The notes under the pieces were generated by a model. It made no database searches. It was not told the origin of the DNA and saw only the letters and a program-made list of their open reading frames with translations. A program made the position numbers and the translations under genes. Shown here piece after piece: positions 1-5,248 of a stretch of DNA of 5,568 nt. The number at the start of each line of letters is the position of its first letter. Positions within the stretch are counted from its first letter, which is position 1. This DNA is from CALVXC01 sp036636255 (GTDB taxonomy: Bacteria; Bacillota_I; Bacilli_A; RF39; UBA660): contig JAVWOV010000051.1 of assembly GCA_036636255.1 (NCBI GenBank), forward strand, positions 1 to 5,568, read 5' to 3'.

Positions 1-4
1 CGTT

Positions 5-33
5 ATTATACATTATAAAAGAGAAATGGTCAA
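5..33 (-). promoter_or_regulatory. Sigma-A promoter firing leftwards out of the window
   Basis: On the minus strand TTGACC (28-33) is followed by a 17-bp spacer and a perfect TATAAT (5-10). That is near-consensus for the vegetative sigma factor. The transcript would start at or just beyond the left edge, so the driven gene is outside the window. The -10 surroundings (CGTTATTATACATT, 1-14, plus strand) match 13 of 14 bases with those of the second promoter at 211-224. Confidence 0.7.
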
Positions 34-90
34 TTTAACTTTGCATTTCACCTAAAAAAAGAAATGTTATAATTTGTAGTTTGAAAAAGT

Positions 91-126
91 AAACTCAGTT
101 TATAACAGAGTTTAGTCTTACAACTC
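91..126. repeat. Hairpin with two mutually exclusive pairings
   Basis: AAACTC (91-96) can pair with GAGTTT (108-113). The GAGTT part (109-113 region) can instead pair with AACTC (122-126) around a loop TAGTCTTAC. Only one of the two can form at a time, as in attenuator-like leaders. The stretch lies between the two leftward promoters, so it would be transcribed from the distal one. Sequence-level evidence only; short AT-rich stems can occur by chance. Confidence 0.35.
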
Positions 127-214
127 GTAATTTGACTTATTTTATAAAAAAAGAAGATCATTTGGTTTTTTCGTCGTACAATAAAACTAACTGATTGATT
201 TGAATACAATCGCT

Positions 215-243
215 ATTATACATTTTTATACACAAAGTGCAAA
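215..243 (-). promoter_or_regulatory. Second leftward promoter
   Basis: On the minus strand TTTGCA (238-243) lies 17 bp from a perfect TATAAT (215-220). The -35 is weak (4 of 6 consensus bases) but the -10 and its flanks repeat those of the promoter at 5-33. The palindrome at 237-253 overlaps the -35. Tandem promoters with a shared -10 block are typical of stable-RNA operons, but the product is outside the window. Confidence 0.5.
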
Positions 244-253
244 TTTAATGCAC
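237..253. promoter_or_regulatory. 17-bp palindrome over a -35 box
   Basis: GTGCA (237-241) and TGCAC (249-253) form an inverted repeat around a 7-bp AT centre. It overlaps the -35 of the leftward promoter and abuts the T-run of the LysM terminator. The position fits a repressor operator, but no regulator is identified and the arms are only 5 bp. Confidence 0.35.
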
Positions 254-299
254 AAAAAAGCCCTTAATTACTAAGAGCTTAGTCTTACAAGCGCTTTTT
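254..299 (-). terminator. Composite intrinsic terminator after the LysM gene
   Basis: On the minus strand AAAAAGC (299-293) pairs with GCTTTTT (261-255). After a G-G mismatch the stem continues with CTT/AAG (291-289 with 263-265). Inside lies a second hairpin ACTAA-GCTC-TTAGT (283-270). The structure ends in six T (259-254). It lies about 40 bp past the LysM stop codon and would close that transcript. The plus strand also carries a short T run, so it may act in both directions. Confidence 0.6.
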
Positions 300-337
300 G
301 TTAATTGTTCGTATTTATTTTTTCAATCAACGAAATG

Positions 338-793
338 TTATAATTTTTCTTTTTTAGCATATGTAATGACTTGTTGTGGAATTAAAACGATTTGTGAATT
401 TTGTTCCAATAAATCAGTAGGTGTTACCTGAAATTTATTAATTATTTTTTGAATAGAATCATTAGGCTTAGTAACATAAATAATTACATTTTGTCTTGGA
501 ACCATGAGTTGCTGATTTGGATAAATATAATCATTTTTATTAAGACCGTTAATTGCCAATAAATCATCTATATCTATATTATATCTTTGCGCAATTGAAT
601 AAATTGAATCACCTTTTTGAACCAAGTAAGCTTCATATATACCTTTTTCAACAAAGGGGACAACAATATTTTGACCATTCATAATGTTATTAATATTTCC
701 ATTTAATTGTCGAAGCATGTCAATAGTTATATTATGACTCTTAGCAATGTTGTCTAGAGAATCACCTATTTTAACTTGATAAACTTTATACAT
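338..793 (-). CDS. Three-LysM-repeat protein, no signal peptide
   Basis: A 151-residue protein built almost wholly of LysM repeats, the fold that binds N-acetylglucosamine in peptidoglycan or chitin-like glycans. LysM1 spans about 3-46 (GDSLDNIA, LRQLNG, GQNIVVP), LysM2 55-99 (GDSIYSIAQRYNI, LLAINGL, NQQLMVP), and LysM3 104-145 is divergent (NDSIQKIINKF, LLEQN). The start is ATG at 793 behind GAGGTGA. The first repeat begins at residue 3, so there is no signal peptide, membrane segment or catalytic domain. In Bacilli, LysM proteins without signal peptide (SafA and YaaH type) are made in the mother cell and assembled on the spore. That role is a guess here, though the YutH-like gene nearby agrees with it. 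Flanked by terminators on both sides, it is probably monocistronic. No clear promoter was found in the short gap upstream. Confidence 0.88.
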   Translation of the reverse strand: MYKVYQVKIGDSLDNIAKSHNITIDMLRQLNGNINNIMNGQNIVVPFVEKGIYEAYLVQKGDSIYSIAQRYNIDIDDLLAINGLNKNDYIYPNQQLMVPRQNVIIYVTKPNDSIQKIINKFQVTPTDLLEQNSQIVLIPQQVITYAKKEKL

Positions 794-844
794 TAAATCA
801 CCTCAATAATATTGTATGTTTTAATTAAAAATCAGTTACTTTAT

Positions 845-871
845 AAAAAAACAGCATATTTGCTATTTTTT
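845..871 (-). terminator. Terminator containing the stop codon of the surface-protein gene
   Basis: On the minus strand AAAAAATAGCA (871-861), loop AATA, then TGCTGTTTTTTT (856-845) form an 11-bp stem with a seven-T tail. The TAG stop (865-863) lies in the 5' arm. The pair 865/852 is a U-G wobble on the minus strand but a C-A mismatch on the plus strand, so the hairpin is better as a minus-strand RNA. Confidence 0.7.
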
Positions 872-1937
872 ATATTGTACATATTTATACGGTTTTTCTA
901 GTGTACCATTGCCACTTTCATATATTAAATTTTTATTTAAATTAAGGACTACATTTATACCAGCATTATTTGATGCTAATTTCAAATCGGCATAACCATC
1001 AATATAATATACTAAATAAGTAGTATCAGCATCCCCTGTCAGTGTCCAATAAGCTCGATTAAAACTGGCTAAATAATTATAATTATTACATGATCTATCT
1101 ATTGGCTTTTTACAATTTTCATCTAAACTAGGGAGCATATATTCGTTTAATTGGATCAACCCTAAAGATTGTTCATCAAAATTATTAGCACATTCTAATG
1201 AACCATCATTAATAGTACTATCTAAAACACGGTGACCAACACATAAGTTTTGTGTTACTATATGAGATCTTTGATATTTATTGAAATTTTCATCATTATT
1301 ATAAATTTCCTTCATCTTATCTTTAATCCGACTAAATGGATAATTATTAATACCTGAATCATACTCTTTATCAACATTATATCGGTTATCCCAAGAAATT
1401 TGTTCTAAACTTTCATTTGCAATAATTCTTATAGTCCCATCCTCATTTATACGCATAATTCTCCATAATTTGTTAGCAAAATCCAAATAGTTATTAACAT
1501 TTTCACCTTTGAATGCATAAAAATCATCGATTTTATATAAACCTTCGCCGACTTCATTAACCTTATCACGGTTAATTATCTTGTCGGTTAATTTTATTGT
1601 TTTATAATCTTTACCACAATCTAAATATGGTAAATAAATATAATTGTTACGATTTTTTGTAACTGTAACTTCCCCTTTACAACTAACGCCTTTGTCTAAT
1701 ATTTTATCTAGTTTTTTTAAATTATTACTACTAACCAATTTTTGTAACGAAACACTTACTGTTGCTCCGTCACTAATAGGTAATTCATTATCGTGTTTTT
1801 CGTAGTATTTAATACTCGCTTGACGTATTTTATTTTCTAAAAATTAACATTATTAATAAAATAAGTAAAAATAAGCCAATAATTCCAAAAGCAACGCCGC
1901 CATAAAGTAAATACTTTTTATCTATTTTTTGAAACAT
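863..1937 (-). CDS. Membrane-anchored surface protein, split by a frameshift
   Basis: Restored to one frame this is a 357-residue protein: a short Lys-rich N-terminus, one membrane helix (about 10-32), a helical stretch (ENKIRQASIKYYEKHDNE), then a large domain outside the membrane. The continuous downstream frame is open from 1843 to 863. Its only candidate start within is TTG at 1738, which has no ribosome-binding site and would cut into the conserved-looking region. The true start is ATG at 1937 behind AAGGAGG. One surplus T in the T5 run (plus strand A5, 1839-1843) breaks the frame; dropping it joins the two parts exactly. Six cysteines (about 86, 107, 232, 249, 275, 283) suggest disulfides. 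WRIMRINEDGTIRIIA and the C-terminal GNGTLEKPYKY recall secreted proteins of gut Bacilli, possibly DUF6273-like, but I cannot name the family. It has its own promoter and terminator. The break may be an assembly error, a real pseudogene or recoding. Confidence 0.72.
1830..1937 (-). CDS. N-terminal anchor fragment of the frameshifted gene
   Basis: Read as it stands, the good ribosome-binding site yields only a 35-residue peptide, MFQKIDKKYLLYGG followed by a hydrophobic helix and a closing FRK, stopping at TAA 1832-1830. It has a basic N-terminus and a single membrane helix, the usual uncleaved anchor. Its last codons overlap the downstream frame by a few bases. I read it as the first part of the 863-1937 gene, not as an independent small protein, because the downstream frame lacks any start signal and opens exactly where this one ends. 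Confidence 0.65.
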   Translation of the reverse strand: MFQKIDKKYLLYGGVAFGIIGLFLLILLIMLIFRK

Positions 1938-1944
1938 AAACACT

Positions 1945-1951
1945 CCTCCTT
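1945..1951 (-). promoter_or_regulatory. Strong ribosome-binding site fixing the start at 1937
   Basis: AAGGAGG on the minus strand lies 7 nt before the ATG at 1937-1935. No comparable site precedes the TTG at 1738, so this site decides the start of the frameshifted gene. Confidence 0.8.
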
Positions 1952-1961
1952 ATGAAATAAT

Positions 1962-1990
1962 ATTATAACAAACTTTCTAATATTATACAA
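1962..1990 (-). promoter_or_regulatory. Extended -10 promoter of the surface-protein gene
   Basis: On the minus strand TGTTATAAT (1970-1962) is an extended -10. A weak -35, TTGTAT (1990-1985), sits 17 bp upstream. It lies about 25 bp before the start codon and is followed directly by the strong ribosome-binding site. Confidence 0.5.
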
Positions 1991-2047
1991 TAATTAAATA
2001 TATATATGATTATAAGTTTAACAGTTTGTTACTACTAAACACTTTTT

Positions 2048-2824
2048 TTAAATTGGATGACGAAAAATAAATGTAATAATATTATCAATGAGAAAAACAA
2101 TTGATAATCCATAAAAAAGTAAATTTATTATATTTCCTTGAAAATTATTATAAATTTTCATTAAAAATGGTTCAACAACACTTATTAAAAAGGTTCCTGC
2201 AATACCAAAACTAACAACTGACCTTAAGCAAACAAAGCCGTCAATATTTAAAAACAAACCAGTATAATCCCACCATTTTTGATGCCATATTTGCCACATT
2301 ATCATTCCCGTAGCATATTCTAAAATACCACTAATTAACACGGCCATTATAAATAAAATAAAAATATTATTTTTGAATTTTTTTAAAAATAGTATCATTA
2401 ATACCGTTCCATATCCATAAATCGGTAAATATGGTCCATATAAAAAACCTCTATTATAAAATTGATGATCCTGGATTAAATAGAATATAACTTCATATAT
2501 CCATCCAACTATACTACCAATCATAAAAAACAAAAAAAATGTTTTAATCGTTTTTTTTAGGTTATTTTTTTTATCATTACTTATTTTTACAATCCCATTT
2601 GCTATTTCCATACTTTNNNNNNNNNNAAATTTTGTATTATTATAAAACCAAGCAGGATTTCTTACATCTGATAGTTTTAAATTGTGTATGGTCGATGTTT
2701 TTTCAAAAGATTTTTCAATTAATTCATAGTTATTTGGGTTTTTTATCATCTCATTCTTTAATAGCATAAGTTCATTTATTGACATATTTTCAATATTTTT
2801 ATTAATTATATCATGTTTTTCCAA
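2048..2824 (-). CDS. Putative ABC-transporter type IV membrane protein (PF06541), crossing a gap
   Basis: The C-terminal 187 residues (from Met at 2611) are a multi-pass membrane protein of the family called putative ABC-transporter type IV (PF06541). The signature includes GWIYEVIFY, RGFLYGPYLPIYGYG and the later WWDYTGLFLNIDGFVCLRSVVSFGIAG. Hydrophobic helices lie near 94-116, 136-149, 153-173, 198-219 and 232-254. Family members are unproven transport or envelope proteins. The first 66 residues are soluble and unlike the family. They start at TTG (2824) with no visible ribosome-binding site and run into ten Ns at 2617-2626. Frame continuity through a gap of assumed size is not evidence of one gene: this may be one fusion protein, or a separate gene fragment joined to a protein beginning at 2611. 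The C-terminal identification is firm; the N-terminus is not. Confidence 0.75.
   Translation of the reverse strand: MEKHDIINKNIENMSINELMLLKNEMIKNPNNYELIEKSFEKTSTIHNLKLSDVRNPAWFYNNTKFXXXXSMEIANGIVKISNDKKNNLKKTIKTFFLFFMIGSIVGWIYEVIFYLIQDHQFYNRGFLYGPYLPIYGYGTVLMILFLKKFKNNIFILFIMAVLISGILEYATGMIMWQIWHQKWWDYTGLFLNIDGFVCLRSVVSFGIAGTFLISVVEPFLMKIYNNFQGNIINLLFYGLSIVFLIDNIITFIFRHPI
2617..2626. other. Assembly gap (10 N)
   Basis: Ten undetermined bases inside the membrane-protein reading frame. A round number such as ten is often a placeholder, so the true distance and frame are unknown. Confidence 0.95.
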
Positions 2825-2907
2825 AAAAACTATATAGTTTATACTTAATAATCAAGCTTTACATAATTTTAACATTATTGTTAATCCCGAGAACAATAGA
2901 AAAAGTA

Positions 2908-2936
2908 TTGAAAAATATTTTTAATTCGTATATAAT
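2908..2936 (+). promoter_or_regulatory. Sigma-A promoter of the 174-residue protein
   Basis: TTGAAA (2908-2913), 17-bp spacer, TATAAT (2931-2936). Transcription would begin near 2943, leaving a leader of only about 14 nt that holds the GGAGG at 2945-2949 and then ATG at 2957. Confidence 0.8.
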
Positions 2937-2956
2937 ATTATTATGGAGGTATTAAT

Positions 2957-3481
2957 ATGAGCAATAAAATAAAAGTTTTATTTAATAATCGTGATACGGA
3001 AATATCAATCATTCGTTTTTTTAAAAAAAATAATCAGGTTTATTTAGTTTATTCTTTATCAGAAAAGGATGAAAATGAATATATTAAACTTTATGTTTCT
3101 AAAATTTTTAATCAAGCTGGTCAATTAGTTGGTAATGGAATTACCGAGGAGAATGAGTGGAACGATGTTAAGAAAGATATTCAAGATATAATAAGAGCTA
3201 ATCGTGAAAATTTGCAACCTAATATTATTGATATTGATGTGGCAATATTAAAAAATGTTAAGATTATTGATAAACGTGCTTTTAAATTATTAGAGCAATC
3301 AATTAATTTGTTGGTTAAAAAAACGGTAATAAGAAAAGATACAGATAATTATGAGGAATTATATTTAAAGGAGCAACAAAACAATATGATTTTAATTAAT
3401 AAAATTAATGATTTTAAGGATAGTTTTGGTGAATTATCTTCTAAGCTGGATGATGTTATTAAATTTATTGAGAATAATTAA
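2957..3481 (+). CDS. Unrecognised cytoplasmic protein with C-terminal coiled coil
   Basis: A 174-residue soluble protein with no signal peptide or membrane helix, starting at ATG 7 nt after GGAGG. The N-terminal part (about 4-52) looks like a small beta-rich domain: alternating strands KIKVLF, TEISIIRFF, VYLVYSL, then EYIKLYVSKIF. This loosely recalls DUF1292-type domains, a resemblance I cannot confirm. Residues 63-82 (EENEWNDVKKDIQDIIRANR) are helical. The tail (about 132-173) is a probable coiled coil ending in SSKLDDVIKFIENN. It has its own strong promoter and is followed by a terminator, so it is probably transcribed alone. No catalytic motif is visible. An adaptor or regulatory role would suit the architecture, but the function is unknown. 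Confidence 0.85.
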   Translation: MSNKIKVLFNNRDTEISIIRFFKKNNQVYLVYSLSEKDENEYIKLYVSKIFNQAGQLVGNGITEENEWNDVKKDIQDIIRANRENLQPNIIDIDVAILKNVKIIDKRAFKLLEQSINLLVKKTVIRKDTDNYEELYLKEQQNNMILINKINDFKDSFGELSSKLDDVIKFIENN

Positions 3482-3501
3482 TTTTAAATTTCTACTTAAG
3501 C

Positions 3502-3526
3502 AAAAATAGTTTGTGCTATTTTTTTT
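3502..3526 (+). terminator. Weak intrinsic terminator
   Basis: AAAAATAG (3502-3509), loop TTTGTG, CTATTTTT (3516-3523) form an 8-bp, mostly A-U stem running into eight T (3519-3526). It lies 20 bp past the stop of the 174-residue protein. Similar poor-GC hairpins serve as terminators elsewhere in this window (845-871). Confidence 0.6.
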
Positions 3527-3537
3527 GTTAATCATTA

Positions 3538-3566
3538 TTCATAAATATTAAATTTTAGTATATAAT
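3538..3566 (+). promoter_or_regulatory. Promoter of the YutH-like gene
   Basis: TTCATA (3538-3543), 17-bp spacer, perfect TATAAT (3561-3566). GAGGTGA (3572-3578) follows almost at once, then ATG at 3583, so the leader would be very short. Confidence 0.65.
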
Positions 3567-3582
3567 TTGATGAGGTGAATAT

Positions 3583-4485
3583 ATGAAAAATGCTATTAAT
3601 TATTATTATAATTTATTACCAAATAATATTCACCAAAGGAATAAAGAGTTTTTTTTTAATGTTGGAGTGGATAATTTTATCTTAAAACCGATTAATAAAG
3701 AGCTAAATGATATAAATAATTTATATGAAATCACTTTAAATTTATTACGACAAAATGTTTATACGCATCAGTTTATATTTAATAAAAACAATAATTTAAT
3801 AACGTTGATTAATGAGAAATGGTATGTTGTGTTAAAAGTCTATATAACTAATAAAAGAAAAATTGTCGTCAATGATATTGTTTTTTTTAGTCAGATAATT
3901 ATAAATATGGATAGTTTAAAGATTAAGAGAGATAGTTGGTATGTCTTATGGTCAAAAAAAATTGACTATTTAGAATATCAAGTTAGTCAATTAGGTAAAA
4001 AATTCCCACTAATAAGAGAAAGTTTTAGTTATTTTGTGGGTTTAAGTGAGAATGCTATTTCTTTAGTGAGAGATATTAATAATATCGATTTAAAAGTGGC
4101 ACATAAGCGTATTATTAAAAGTAATTCTTTATTTGATTTATATGATCCTTTTAATTTTGTGATTGATACTAGAATACGTGATATATGTGAGTATTTTAAA
4201 AGTTGTTTTTTTGAGGGTGATGATGTTTTTACTGATATAAAATTATATGTTGAAAGTAGTCAATTAACAGTTAATGAATGTTTATTATTTTTAGGGCGTA
4301 TGTTTTATCCGACTTTTTATTTTGATATTTATGAAGATATTTTGCTTGGTCAAAATAAAGAAAAACAATTATTAAAAATAATAAATAGAATTAGTGATTA
4401 TGAGATTTTGCTGCAAGAAATTTATAGTTACTTAAAAAGGCTTATGATGATTCCAGAGATTGAATGGATTGCGTCTTTACGGTAG
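3583..4485 (+). CDS. Degenerate kinase-fold protein, YutH/CotS-like
   Basis: A 300-residue soluble protein. Its layout resembles the aminoglycoside-phosphotransferase-like fold of the spore-coat CotS/YutH group. An N-lobe-like part (about 24-90) reads FFFNVGVDNFILKPI, LLRQNVYTHQFIFNKNNNLI and WYVVLKVYI. A C-lobe core has H174-K-R176, D188-P-x-N191, D195 and R199-D200 in AHKRI, LYDPFNFVID and TRIRDICEYFK. These sit where active family kinases carry HGD-x(4)-N and the DFG-like Asp, but the HGD is altered, so phosphotransfer is doubtful. In Bacillus the yutH and NifU-like yutI genes lie in the same neighbourhood (recalled, not checked), matching the adjacent NifU-like gene. The start is ATG behind GAGGTGA. 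The stop overlaps the convergent NifU gene by 9 bp. A spore-coat role is inference; the family assignment is moderate. Confidence 0.75.
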   Translation: MKNAINYYYNLLPNNIHQRNKEFFFNVGVDNFILKPINKELNDINNLYEITLNLLRQNVYTHQFIFNKNNNLITLINEKWYVVLKVYITNKRKIVVNDIVFFSQIIINMDSLKIKRDSWYVLWSKKIDYLEYQVSQLGKKFPLIRESFSYFVGLSENAISLVRDINNIDLKVAHKRIIKSNSLFDLYDPFNFVIDTRIRDICEYFKSCFFEGDDVFTDIKLYVESSQLTVNECLLFLGRMFYPTFYFDIYEDILLGQNKEKQLLKIINRISDYEILLQEIYSYLKRLMMIPEIEWIASLR

Positions 4486-4701
4486 ATTAATGACTTCTAT
4501 AACTTCTGGTATTTCTTCTTTTATGGCCATTTCTATACCTTCTTTAAGTGTTAGGTCAAGCATTTGACAGTTTGAACATGCACCCATCATTTTTATGTAA
4601 ACAATGTTTTTTTCATATTTAATGAATTCAATATCGCCACCGTCACCTAATAAAAAAGGTCTTAAATGTTCGATTATTTCAATTATTTTCTTTTCTTTCA
4701 T
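4477..4701 (-). CDS. NifU C-terminal-domain (Nfu-type) Fe-S scaffold protein
   Basis: A 74-residue single-domain protein, the usual size of stand-alone Nfu proteins (YutI type in Bacillus). LRPFLLGDGGDIEFIKY and the CxxC in GACSNCQMLDLTLKEGIE are the family hallmarks. The two cysteines of paired subunits hold a [4Fe-4S] cluster for delivery to apo-proteins in the cytoplasm. The middle of the motif is CSNC, where CSSC or CPSC types are common. The start is ATG at 4701 behind GGTGGTGA, with a good promoter at 4737-4765. It is convergent with the YutH-like gene and shares 9 bp with it, leaving no room for a terminator between them. No other Fe-S assembly gene is in the window. Confidence 0.93.
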   Translation of the reverse strand: MKEKKIIEIIEHLRPFLLGDGGDIEFIKYEKNIVYIKMMGACSNCQMLDLTLKEGIEMAIKEEIPEVIEVINLP

Positions 4702-4736
4702 ATTATCACCACCTTTTCTGGTATAAAGTCACTAAT

Positions 4737-4765
4737 ATTATATATTATATAAGTAGGCATGTAAA
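4737..4765 (-). promoter_or_regulatory. Sigma-A promoter of the NifU-like gene
   Basis: On the minus strand TTTACA (4765-4760), 17-bp spacer, TATAAT (4742-4737). An overlapping second TATAAT lies at 4749-4744. The promoter diverges from that of the S1 gene. Confidence 0.75.
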
Positions 4766-4803
4766 GATTTTTACTTTTTATTATATAATTTTTGTTATAA
4801 ATA

Positions 4804-4812
4804 TGTTATAAT
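4804..4812 (+). promoter_or_regulatory. Extended -10 promoter of the S1 gene
   Basis: TGTTATAAT is a perfect extended -10 (TGn plus TATAAT). No acceptable -35 lies 16-18 bp upstream, which extended -10 promoters tolerate. Transcription would start near 4819, at or just before the ribosome-binding site. Confidence 0.5.
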
Positions 4813-4818
4813 TTTGTT

Positions 4819-4826
4819 AGAGGTGA
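4819..4826 (+). promoter_or_regulatory. Ribosome-binding site selecting ATG 4835
   Basis: AGAGGTGA lies 8 nt before ATG 4835. An in-frame TTG at 4814 is upstream of this site and has none of its own, so the TTG start is unlikely. Confidence 0.75.
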
Positions 4827-4834
4827 CTGATGTA

Positions 4835-5209
4835 ATGAGGTATAAAGTAGATGAAATTGTTAAGGCTACAGTTACAGGGATTGAAACATATGGTGTTTTT
4901 TTAGCTCTTGATGATGATTATAGTGGTTTAATACATATTTCAGAAATTTCTTTAGGCTTTGTTAAGGATATTAATGATTTTGTAAAAATAGGTGATAATA
5001 TTTTTGTTGAGATATTGGATATAAATGAATCGTTATTACGTTTAAAACTTAGTATTAAATATATTGATTATAAGAAGAATGAGCAATTAAGAAAGGCAAA
5101 AATCAAGGAAACAAATTTAGGATTTAGAACATTAGCGCTAAATTTACCGTTATGGATTGAAAAAAGTGTAAAAAAGGAGAAAAACGTTATAATTTCTATT
5201 GACAAATAA
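4835..5209 (+). CDS. cvfD: S1-domain RNA-binding protein, CvfD/YugI (GSP13) type
   Basis: A 124-residue cytoplasmic protein from ATG 4835. One S1 (OB-fold) domain spans about residues 2-74: VDEIVKATVTGIETYGVFLA, GLIHISEIS, then KIGDNIFVEILDI and a closing RLKLSIK. This is followed by a basic linker and a tail with LGFRTLALNLPLWIEKSVK. That tail (GF-x2-L-x4-LPxWI) is what distinguishes the CvfD/YugI/general stress protein 13 group from translation factors with S1 domains. Family members bind RNA or ribosomes and act in post-transcriptional control. The length matches the family. The start was chosen because of AGAGGTGA at 4819-4826. No terminator follows; the tRNA promoter begins inside the last codons, so read-through into the tRNA cluster is possible. 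Confidence 0.88.
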   Translation: MRYKVDEIVKATVTGIETYGVFLALDDDYSGLIHISEISLGFVKDINDFVKIGDNIFVEILDINESLLRLKLSIKYIDYKKNEQLRKAKIKETNLGFRTLALNLPLWIEKSVKKEKNVIISIDK

Positions 5210-5227
5210 ATTTATAAATGATATATT
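5199..5227 (+). promoter_or_regulatory. Consensus promoter of the tRNA cluster
   Basis: TTGACA (5199-5204), 17-bp spacer, TATATT (5222-5227) preceded by TGA, giving a full -35 and an extended -10. The -35 lies within the last codons of the S1 gene (stop 5207-5209). The start site would be near 5234, about 15 nt before tRNA-Val. Confidence 0.8.
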
Positions 5228-5231
5228 TAAT

Positions 5232-5245
5232 TACGTCCAGACGTA
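5232..5245 (+). repeat. Short inverted repeat at the tRNA transcription start
   Basis: TACGT-CCAG-ACGTA is a 5-bp stem with 4-nt loop, lying at the predicted start of the tRNA transcript and 3 nt before tRNA-Val. It may be a processing hairpin in the leader, or chance. Confidence 0.35.
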
Positions 5246-5248
5246 TTC

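Larger units (their letters stand above)
1..337. other. Gene-free regulatory region
   Basis: No open reading frame with a ribosome-binding site is visible on either strand. The stretch holds two similar minus-strand promoters (5-33 and 215-243), a palindrome (237-253), a composite terminator for the LysM gene (254-299), a hairpin at 91-126, and two copies of the 12-mer TTAGTCTTACAA (112-123 and 279-290). The layout suggests an upstream control region and long leader for a minus-strand gene or RNA lying left of the window. Confidence 0.6.

Noticed and set aside
48..161. Minus-strand ORF of 37 residues (ATG 161 to TGA 48)
   Set aside because: It has no ribosome-binding site, its composition is low-complexity Phe/Lys, and it overlaps the predicted hairpin; it looks like chance in AT-rich DNA.
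863..1738. Surface-protein gene starting at TTG 1738
   Set aside because: It lacks a ribosome-binding site, and the open frame extends upstream to 1843, where it meets a well-signalled anchor segment one base out of frame.
2000..2047. Terminator after the PF06541 gene
   Set aside because: A weak GTTTA/TAAAC pairing exists on the minus strand but no T run follows it.
4814..4834. TTG start (4814) for the S1 gene
   Set aside because: The ribosome-binding site AGAGGTGA lies downstream of the TTG, and the S1 domain begins right after ATG 4835.
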